64,000 bases of DNA. Origin: GSA-30 sp036384435. GTDB lineage: Bacteria; Pseudomonadota; Gammaproteobacteria; Xanthomonadales; Rhodanobacteraceae. The stretch covers positions 1 to 64,000 of the forward strand of contig NZ_DASVMI010000074.1 of the NCBI RefSeq assembly GCF_036384435.1. The letters are read 5' to 3'. The translations under genes and the position numbers were made by a program. How positions within the stretch are numbered: the first letter of the stretch is position 1; the number at the start of each line of letters is the position of its first letter. The notes below the pieces were generated by a model. That model saw only the letters and a list, made by a program, of their open reading frames with translations, was not told the DNA's origin and did no database searches. Positions 9,086-15,110 of the stretch are shown here, in pieces.

Positions 9086-9921
9086 GATTTGCCTCGCCTA
9101 TCAGCAGATCTGGCACCATATCTGGCAGCACGAGCTTCCCTAGCCATGACTCGCTTCACCAGGGTGCGCCCACGTAGCGCCAGATCAGGCCTTCTTTGGG
9201 CTACCAGCGCCACCCCCAACAACAGCACAATGACCCACGGCAGAACGTACCAAATCGCTCGATAACCGCGCTCTGACTCCGTTGCAATGGCTGCCATAAC
9301 GGATCGCGACGTTGGCGCAGACACTGGAATCATCAGTAGCGACATGTTCTCGACCTGGGCTTCTGGAATCGCCGCAGCCATCAAGCCACGAATCTGTGTC
9401 TTCATCAGGTCGACACGTTGATCGCCACGATACCGAACGATGGCCGATGCCGTATTTTTTGCAGGATCGATGCGCTTGGGATCACGTTGTGGAATGGCTA
9501 CCTGCACATTTGCCGAAAGCACTCCGTCAATTCGCTCTATAGCTGTCGACAGCTCCTGGCCTATGGCGTACTGATACCGAACGTGCTCTTCCAGTTCGCT
9601 GGGCAACAGGCCGCCGCCAGGAAACAGTTGAGGAATGCTTGCGTGGCGATTCCGTGGGAGGTTATAGAGATGAATGATTCGTTCCGCGTCCAATTGCTCG
9701 TCGTTACGCTCGAGCGTGACGGACCATCCCCCCTTATCGTCGCGCGATTTCGATGCGGAGACACCCTCCTGCCGCAATAGTGCGACAATGTCATCCGCCT
9801 GCGTCTCGTCCAGTCCATCGCGCAATTGCCTGCTGCAACCGGCAAGCATGCAATATATGAGCGCCATGCCTATGATGATTGTGAAATGCCTAGCCACTTT
9901 GCCGCAACTCACTGAGCGCAC
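9082..9921 (-). CDS. sctJ: T3SS inner-membrane ring lipoprotein SctJ
   Basis: A 279-residue YscJ/PrgK/FliF-type ring protein. It has a lipoprotein signal ending in MLAGC (Cys about residue 29), then the two ring-building modules: TQADDIVALLRQEGVSA near the front and IPEAQVENMSLLMIP near 185. Between them is the typical LFPGGGLLPSELEEHVRYQY segment. One membrane helix near 226-247 is followed by a basic cytoplasmic tail. The frame opens with a GTG at 9921, overlapping the end of sctI; two further GTGs at codons 4 and 9 are possible starts and all keep the signal peptide, so the exact start is uncertain. Confidence 0.92.
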   Translation of the reverse strand: MRSVSCGKVARHFTIIIGMALIYCMLAGCSRQLRDGLDETQADDIVALLRQEGVSASKSRDDKGGWSVTLERNDEQLDAERIIHLYNLPRNRHASIPQLFPGGGLLPSELEEHVRYQYAIGQELSTAIERIDGVLSANVQVAIPQRDPKRIDPAKNTASAIVRYRGDQRVDLMKTQIRGLMAAAIPEAQVENMSLLMIPVSAPTSRSVMAAIATESERGYRAIWYVLPWVIVLLLGVALVAQRRPDLALRGRTLVKRVMAREARAARYGARSADRRGKS

Positions 9922-10219
9922 TCTTGAAGCTGCTTGCGAGGCTGACGCAAGCTGACATGGTCACGCCAACCTGCTGCATCATGGATGTAACCATGAGCAT
10001 CCTGCCTGGCGTCGCCTTTTCCGAACGCAGCGCAAGGCTCATCAGTGATCTCTGCGCATCCACACGGGCAGATCGGTAGCTGTCTTCCAGGCCGTCAAGC
10101 ATGGACAGAACGCCATTAGCGCTTTTTTCATGAATATCAGCTGCGGCGGGGGCAGTGTTGCCATATTGGGGCAGGCACGACACTGCTCCCTGATCGATAC
10201 ATCCTGTCAAATCAATCAT
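9890..10219 (-). CDS. sctI: T3SS inner rod protein, SctI-like
   Basis: A 109-residue protein with no membrane segment. The C-terminal ~40 residues (TPGRMLMVTSMMQQVGVTMS, followed by a short helical end) resemble the conserved C-terminal helix pair of inner rod proteins (YscI/PrgJ). Its place immediately before sctJ is the usual one. The ATG at 10219 (MIDLTGCIDQG) is preferred for length and an AGGA upstream; the frame is open to 10270. It overlaps the start of sctJ by 32 bases. It lies 127 bases after the sctF-like gene, a gap that contains a hairpin. Confidence 0.68.
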   Translation of the reverse strand: MIDLTGCIDQGAVSCLPQYGNTAPAAADIHEKSANGVLSMLDGLEDSYRSARVDAQRSLMSLALRSEKATPGRMLMVTSMMQQVGVTMSACVSLASSFKSALSELRQSG

Positions 10220-10280
10220 TATCGAACAGTCCTTTTCTTCGATGCCTGCTAATCGGCATACGGCTTCCATATAGCCAAGT

Positions 10281-10312
10281 GCCTGGCTCTTCAGAATTTT
10301 GATGAGCCAGGC
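10281..10312 (-). other. Intra-operon hairpin between sctF-like gene and sctI
   Basis: GCCTGGCTC (10281-10289) and GAGCCAGGC (10304-10312) form a perfect 9-bp stem with a 14-base loop. It lies in the largest internal gap of the downstream half of the operon, just after the putative needle subunit gene. No T-run follows on the transcribed strand, so a strong terminator is unlikely. An mRNA-stabilising or attenuating role that lets the needle subunit be made in excess is an inference. Confidence 0.6.
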
Positions 10313-10346
10313 GGATCGTCACGAGATCAACGCGTATCTGCAGGCA

Positions 10347-10676
10347 TCAACGCAGGTTGGTCACTGCGTCTTTCTTGTCCTTGTGCATGTTCTTGACCGC
10401 CTCTTGACTGCTGGAGAAGATCACTTGGGCGTCCTGCAAGGCCGATTGGGCCAACATCGTCTCCTTGGGCGTAGCCTCCGGACCCAATGCCTGCACTTTA
10501 GTCATCGCTGACTTTCGCAGCTTGTTCGAAAGCTCCCCTAGTGCGACAGCAACCGCACCGTCGGAAATGCTTGCACTTGATGCTGCCGCCTGCGTGCGCC
10601 TGCGCTGATCGCCTTCGACCATACCATTCGAAAGCATGTGGTTCATGGATTGGTTGGAATTGATGCTTATGCTCAT
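10347..10676 (-). CDS. Small T3SS protein, candidate needle subunit SctF
   Basis: A 109-residue, soluble, helical protein. It has a polar Ser/Asn/Gln-rich N-terminus (MSISINSNQSMNHMLSNG), an Ala/Ser-rich middle, and a C-terminal helix ending VKNMHKDKKDAVTNLR. Position between sctD and the rod/ring genes, and the very strong ribosome site (AAAGGAG, 7 bases before ATG 10676), fit a highly expressed polymeric subunit. Needle proteins are usually about 80 residues and I do not see the canonical needle C-terminus, so it could instead be another early secreted component. It is flanked downstream by a hairpin. Confidence 0.5.
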   Translation of the reverse strand: MSISINSNQSMNHMLSNGMVEGDQRRRTQAAASSASISDGAVAVALGELSNKLRKSAMTKVQALGPEATPKETMLAQSALQDAQVIFSSSQEAVKNMHKDKKDAVTNLR

Positions 10677-10754
10677 ATTTAAACTCCTTTGGTGGATTCC
10701 CCCCAAGAAAATATATGCCCCTTGGCATTAAATCGGGTGGTACATATTTTTTGT

Positions 10755-11924
10755 TTAATTTTCCACGTCCACCCGCGTGGATTCATTTTCGCAACGAGAG
10801 CCTTTCCGCTCCACCATTCGATAGCGAGCGGCACCAGATTCGCTTTCAAGTTCAACGTGGCACGAACCCATGGACCTAACACTCGAATGCTCGATCATTG
10901 CTCCATCGAATAATCGAGATCCTTCGTTATCGACGGCAAAATAACTGCCACCAGGTGTACGCAAGACACTGACCATGCCGGGTAGCCAGGGCATGGTTAT
11001 TACCGAGGGGCTTTCGGCGGCAAGCGACACATTGACGCTACGAACGTCTGGCAATGTGGCCATAAGTTTGCGCGCCACACCTTGCATGTCCCATGATGCC
11101 AGTGTTCGCATTGACCCCTGGCCCGGAACGCTTACGTTGATTTCCCCTGCCTCGCCGCCTTGAATACTAATATCTTTGTAGTACTCGTCCAGAAAATTGG
11201 AGGCGTTGAAGACCAGGGCATCCATGGGGACGACCTCGACAAGGACTCGCCCTGGATCAGCCATGGAAGCAAGGGCCCGCAATCGATCCAGCTCTTGCCG
11301 TGACGCGACATATCCCCCATAACTGACCACGCCCGCCGCTTCGTCCCGGGATACTTTTGCATGAGGGAACAAATCAAGAATATAACGTACGAGTTGCTGC
11401 CGATGATCCGTGGCTTGTTTTCGTGCCAATCCATGATGCGCAATAAGCGAGACTACCGAGAGGCATATTAGCATGGCGAACACGACGGCGACGCGATGCC
11501 TTTCTTGCCGGGCCAGCTGTGCGAGGCATGCTTTGCGGTCTAGCTGCCATAGGATCCTATATCTTGACCACGCCGAGACTTCTGCTGTCTCCGGTTCGTA
11601 TTCGGGCGCGTCAGCCGTCTCGTCATTCGCACATGCCAGCAACATGAAGGCTCCGCCTGCCCTCATCGTCATGCCAGCTCCAAGGCGTAGAACCGTGCCG
11701 CGCTGGATTGGGAGATCGCAAATCTCCATAGCTTCCATGCATTCTAAAAGCCAGGCGCCCCGAGCATTTCTAGCAATCGAGAAATGCTCGGTTGCCACAT
11801 CATCATCTGCGAGCAGCACGTCAACATGATCAGAAGTTCCAAATATCCACTTCTGCTTGTCATTCAGAACGATGAGCGAACCAGCGTGAAGCCCTTTTGT
11901 TATGCGAATAACTGGATTTTTCAT
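10755..11924 (-). CDS. sctD: T3SS inner-membrane ring protein SctD
   Basis: A 389-residue single-pass protein. An N-terminal cytoplasmic FHA-like domain (about 1-100, starting MKNPVIRITKGLHAG with the FHA-type TEHFSI stretch) is followed by an acidic linker, a membrane helix at about 145-165, and a periplasmic region with repeated ring-building modules (DLFPHAKVSRDEAAGVVSYG; LMATLPDVRSVNV). This is the YscD/PrgH architecture. The start is at ATG 11924 with GGAGG directly upstream; the frame is open to 11987. It lies 67 bases after sctC. SctD connects SctJ and the SctC secretin. Confidence 0.88.
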   Translation of the reverse strand: MKNPVIRITKGLHAGSLIVLNDKQKWIFGTSDHVDVLLADDDVATEHFSIARNARGAWLLECMEAMEICDLPIQRGTVLRLGAGMTMRAGGAFMLLACANDETADAPEYEPETAEVSAWSRYRILWQLDRKACLAQLARQERHRVAVVFAMLICLSVVSLIAHHGLARKQATDHRQQLVRYILDLFPHAKVSRDEAAGVVSYGGYVASRQELDRLRALASMADPGRVLVEVVPMDALVFNASNFLDEYYKDISIQGGEAGEINVSVPGQGSMRTLASWDMQGVARKLMATLPDVRSVNVSLAAESPSVITMPWLPGMVSVLRTPGGSYFAVDNEGSRLFDGAMIEHSSVRSMGSCHVELESESGAARYRMVERKGSRCENESTRVDVEN

Positions 11925-11991
11925 ACCCCCTCCATGGCGATTGACTGGTTTATCTCTTCCTGCCCACGGCGATACGCGCGCAGGCAAGTAA

Positions 11992-13704
11992 TCAGGCAGC
12001 AGGTTGCGATTTCTGCATGTCCGTAATGACGGGCGAAATCGTAGTCTCCATGGTGACTGTTCGAGGTGTTATGATGAACAATCTCTCCGTGAGGTTTCTC
12101 TCGTTTGTCTTCCTGCGAAAAAGTGCACCTACAACGGGAATTTTTGATAATCCAGGTACGCCCGACGTGCTGAATGCCTTACGATCGTAACGGTAGCCAC
12201 CAACGAGTAAAGTCTGTCCTTCTTCGACGATTGCTTGCGTCACGATAAAGCTCTCGCGCTGCACAGGAGCATCTTCTGTCCCGTTTGCCTGTGTCAGCTG
12301 GCCGTCCGTAATGTCAAGCAGCAGTTGAATTTGCCTACTTTCCTCAGGACGAATAATAACTTGCGGTGTTACGCGGACGACTAGCCCCGCGGTAATCGGA
12401 TATACGTTAGTCGTATACACCCCAGAAGCCCTGATAAAGGTACTTTCCTGATTACCTATGACGGCCTGCAAGTTTTCCAACGTGAGGATTCTTGGTTGCG
12501 AAAAGACGCGTGCCTTACCTCTTTTTTCTAATGCATTAAGACGAACCACCAGTGAATTGGCGCCACCGCCGAGGACCCCCCTGAGCAATGCTCCGTCAGT
12601 ATCTGGCTCAGGAGTCGCGCCGGCAACTCGATTGGCTCGCAAGCCCAAGCTGACGCCCAGATCGCGCATCGCACTTTCGGTCAGGTCGACGATGGTTATG
12701 TCCAAGGCCACCAGGTGCTGCGCCGTGTCGAGCTCCGCGATGGCTGTCTCGTAGTACGGCCTGTTGCTCGGCTGATCCCTGACGATGACCGAGTTGGTCC
12801 TGGGATCCGCCTCCACGGTTATCGTTCCCGGCGCGTCTACCAACATGTAGTCGCGGCCAGCGCGAGCATCTGGCTCCGCAAATGGCGGTATCAGTGCTTC
12901 ATTGACGACCCCTCGTAAGGAACCATTCGCACGCTGGTCGGCACGCTCACCTGCCGGAGCCACTGGTCTACGTCCATCCAGCAGATGACTCAACAGCGTG
13001 GCAACTCCGGGGATCGTCTCCGATCGGCCACCGATCTGCCGCGTCGTATCCTTCGCTTGCGCATATTTCAAAGGAAAAATAAGCAGTCGACTACCGTCGA
13101 TCAGGGAAGACCCGCGCCTGGATTGGATTTGATCCACTCCAGCGTTCGCGTCATTTTCTCCCACGAGGCCAATGGGTCCGCGCTGAGCGGTAACCGATTC
13201 CCGCTCAGCGCTCAATGCTCGCGATATGAGTTCAACGTATCCGCTGGGACCACTGACGAAAAGACTGCCTCCTGCGCTGCGAACTGGAAAGCGCTCATCG
13301 ATCAACCCAAGTCTGGATAAAGCTCGCATGGCATCGTCGGGTGAGAGTGGCGCAAGGGCCATGACTTCCGAGCGCGTGTCGTCAGCGGACGCAATGTGCA
13401 TGACAGCGCCGTCAAAGTACCACACGAGCCCATAAGCCGCTTCCAGTCGCTTGAACACGTGCTCGGCCGTGTCCTTGAAATCACCTCGTACATCACCGCG
13501 TACGCTACCGGAGACCACCACAGGGAAAGGTTGCGTTGCAAGAATGTCCTTGAGTACCTGGCGTAGCGGCTTGCCGTTGGATTGATAGGAAATGTCTACA
13601 GTACGCCAAGGAACTGGAGAGGAGTTAGCCGCCGTCGCAAGACACGCAAGCAGGGTCATGCCGAGCACCAAGTTGCAGTAGCGCCGTTTTCTTGAGTAAC
13701 CCAC
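11992..13704 (-). CDS. sctC: T3SS outer-membrane secretin SctC
   Basis: A 570-residue secretin. A signal peptide (about 1-28) is followed by periplasmic N0 and N1 modules (DISYQSNGKPLRQVLKDILA; ALAPLSPDDAMRALSRLGL), an N3 module with IFPLKYAQAKD and TVEADPRTNSVIVRD, and the C-terminal secretin domain (VFSQPRILTLENLQAVIGNQ; VYPITAGLVVRVTPQVI; GVPGLSKIPVVGALFRRK). The start is a GTG at 13704 with GGAGG eight bases upstream; it lies 3 bases after the stop of the ribbon-helix-helix gene. No pilotin gene is visible nearby. Confidence 0.95.
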   Translation of the reverse strand: MGYSRKRRYCNLVLGMTLLACLATAANSSPVPWRTVDISYQSNGKPLRQVLKDILATQPFPVVVSGSVRGDVRGDFKDTAEHVFKRLEAAYGLVWYFDGAVMHIASADDTRSEVMALAPLSPDDAMRALSRLGLIDERFPVRSAGGSLFVSGPSGYVELISRALSAERESVTAQRGPIGLVGENDANAGVDQIQSRRGSSLIDGSRLLIFPLKYAQAKDTTRQIGGRSETIPGVATLLSHLLDGRRPVAPAGERADQRANGSLRGVVNEALIPPFAEPDARAGRDYMLVDAPGTITVEADPRTNSVIVRDQPSNRPYYETAIAELDTAQHLVALDITIVDLTESAMRDLGVSLGLRANRVAGATPEPDTDGALLRGVLGGGANSLVVRLNALEKRGKARVFSQPRILTLENLQAVIGNQESTFIRASGVYTTNVYPITAGLVVRVTPQVIIRPEESRQIQLLLDITDGQLTQANGTEDAPVQRESFIVTQAIVEEGQTLLVGGYRYDRKAFSTSGVPGLSKIPVVGALFRRKTNERNLTERLFIITPRTVTMETTISPVITDMQKSQPAA

Positions 13705-13707
13705 CGC

Positions 13708-14052
13708 TCACACCTCCTCGGCAAACCTAGCTTGTCGCGTGCACAAGGTAGGGGCCCGCTGCAACAAGGCCTCTCCACTGAGGCTCTCTGTCACCGCTAT
13801 TGCCCGAAGCAGGGACGTGAAATTGGAAACCTCCCCCACACTGAACTGAACTTCCTTATCGAGCGTGGCGATCAGCCTGTTGACAGACACGCCATACACG
13901 CAAGCCATGCGTTGAAGCAGTATCCAATAGATGTTTTCAAGGCGTATGCATGTGCCCTTGCCATTTATTCTTATCGATTTCGATTTTGGCGCAACAAGCG
14001 CCATGTCGAAGTTTTCCAGGATGCACGTCTCACCCATCTCTTTCCATTCCAT
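13708..14052 (-). CDS. Ribbon-helix-helix protein at head of the T3SS operon (putative regulator)
   Basis: A 114-residue protein. Residues about 26-66 read as a ribbon-helix-helix fold: a short strand KSIRING, then LENIYWILLQRMACVYG and SVNRLIATLD. This resembles the RHH_4 type (IRLED-FW-L-IA---G-S-N-L pattern). A second helical stretch SNFTSLLRAIAV follows. ATG 14052 is chosen because AAGGAG lies six bases upstream; the frame extends to 14100 without a comparable site. It is the first gene of the operon, 3 bases before sctC, so probably co-transcribed. DNA binding and autoregulation are inferred from the fold and from an inverted repeat about 40 bases upstream. Confidence 0.62.
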   Translation of the reverse strand: MEWKEMGETCILENFDMALVAPKSKSIRINGKGTCIRLENIYWILLQRMACVYGVSVNRLIATLDKEVQFSVGEVSNFTSLLRAIAVTESLSGEALLQRAPTLCTRQARFAEEV

Positions 14053-14423
14053 AACCGACTCCTTCCTTGGACAACCGTCGAAAAATAATGCATCGATCAA
14101 ACGATCGATTGAATCACTCGCAGCTCAAAACACAGCATGCATCGCATTGAAAAAAAGGATTTTTAAGGGACTTCCCGTCACTTCATCTCCCCTTCATCTT
14201 CTTACATTCGAGACCTGGATACCTATAAAAATTATCCGAAAACAACTGATACTTTTTTGAATGATAGCGATGAGTTTTTTGCACATTACATGTAGGACAT
14301 ACCTTTCCAAGACCCTCCGCCGGGATAACTATTTACGACCTATAAAGGATTATTGAGCATTAGCATCCCGCTTGGCTCGCCGCACCATAAGAGCGCAGCC
14401 ATAAACCACTTGGAGAAATAGAC
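14053..14423. other. Divergent intergenic region controlling the T3SS operon and the 108-residue protein
   Basis: AT-rich, non-coding, 371 bases. It must carry the promoters for the minus-strand secretion operon and for the plus-strand small gene. I looked for a plant-inducible-promoter box (TTCG-N16-TTCG), an HrpL-type box (GGAACC...CCAC) and a sigma-54 site on both strands and found no convincing match. TTGCAC (14279-14284) and TATAAA (14341-14346) are weak hexamer-like elements on the plus strand. Confidence 0.5.
14092..14109. promoter_or_regulatory. Inverted repeat, candidate operator for the RHH protein
   Basis: ATCGATC-AAAC-GATCGAT is a perfect 7-bp inverted repeat with a 4-base spacer. 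It is about 40 bases upstream of the start of the ribbon-helix-helix gene, where an autoregulatory operator would be expected. The DNA is AT-rich and the motif short; binding is inference only. Confidence 0.4.
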
Positions 14424-14750
14424 ATGCATATCAACGGCCTTTCAGCCACGAATTCAATCGGCAACACGCGGACATTCGCTCCATCGCAGGCGCCACGACA
14501 GAATCAGCAAAGCCTGGTTAGCTCGCGCGCCAATGACGTACAACAGCCTGTGAGTGAGAACAAACCATCGGTGGTCGATGTGCTCTCGAAGATCCCGGAT
14601 ATTCTTCAGCGTGTTCTGGAGCCCATCGCGACCGTCGTCACTAACCTGATCGCGGGCGTTACCACTGCCTTCAATACCCTGGTCTCGGCCATCGCATCCG
14701 TCGTGAGCAGCGCACTAGGAGCCCTGAAGAACCTGATACCTGGGCTATAA
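14424..14750 (+). CDS. Small protein with polar N-terminus and hydrophobic C-terminus; candidate T3SS-secreted protein
   Basis: 108 residues. GGAG lies eight bases before the ATG. Residues 1-50 are rich in Ser, Asn, Gln and Thr and lack hydrophobic runs, like a type III secretion signal and flexible region. Residues about 50-108 are a nearly continuous Val/Leu/Ile/Ala/Ser stretch (VLEPIATVVTNLIAGVTTAF and onward, ending LKNLIPGL) with regular small residues, compatible with an amphipathic or membrane-inserting helix. No Sec signal, no cysteine. It is divergent from the secretion operon. I do not recognise the family; a translocon-, filament- or harpin-like substrate is inference from position and composition. 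Confidence 0.6.
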   Translation: MHINGLSATNSIGNTRTFAPSQAPRQNQQSLVSSRANDVQQPVSENKPSVVDVLSKIPDILQRVLEPIATVVTNLIAGVTTAFNTLVSAIASVVSSALGALKNLIPGL

Positions 14751-15110
14751 CTGCACGCGGGTGATACCAGTTTCCTGCAGCACCGGCTCTTGAAGCCCAG
14801 TGCCGCTGCCGAGCCATACGTGGCGAGGCTTTCAAGCTCTCCACCAACCCGATGCAGTTTGAGATTCACTGACTGGCACCGCGCCAGGCGCCACAGGTGT
14901 ACACCCAGCCCGGATGCTACGTGTAACAATGCATTTCACTGATGGTCATCGTCATCAGCCTTGCATCAGACACCTGCCGCTTGCACTGTGAGGGATCGGC
15001 GGTTGCAAAAATCGCAATATGACAAGTCCTGGGCTTCCAGAAGCCTGTCCAGGGAACGGACAAATCGGGCATGGATGCTCCTCTAAGAGGAGCATCCCAA
15101 GCAATATGCC
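14751..15110. other. Non-coding stretch between the small secreted-protein candidate and maeB
   Basis: 360 bases without a credible gene between convergent genes. The only clear structure is a hairpin at 15073-15097. The composition returns to that of the rest of the chromosome in this stretch, so it is the approximate right border of the low-GC secretion cluster. Confidence 0.5.
15073..15097. terminator. Perfect hairpin downstream of maeB
   Basis: GGATGCTCCTC - TAA - GAGGAGCATCC: an 11-bp perfect stem with a 3-base loop, 14 bases past the maeB stop. There is no T-run on either strand, so it may act as a 3' stabiliser or Rho-assisted terminator for maeB and for the convergent small gene. Confidence 0.6.

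Noticed and set aside
626..14052. Reading the export genes as a flagellar cluster (FliI, FliP, FliQ, FliR, FlhB, FlhA)
   Set aside because: A secretin, an FHA-type SctD, a SctJ lipoprotein and SctK are present and no flagellar hook, rod or filament genes are, so this is an injectisome.
14053..14423. PIP box, hrp box or sigma-54 promoter for the T3SS operon
   Set aside because: No pair of TTCG boxes at the right spacing, no GGAACC...CCAC and no GG-N10-GC element of acceptable quality was found on either strand.
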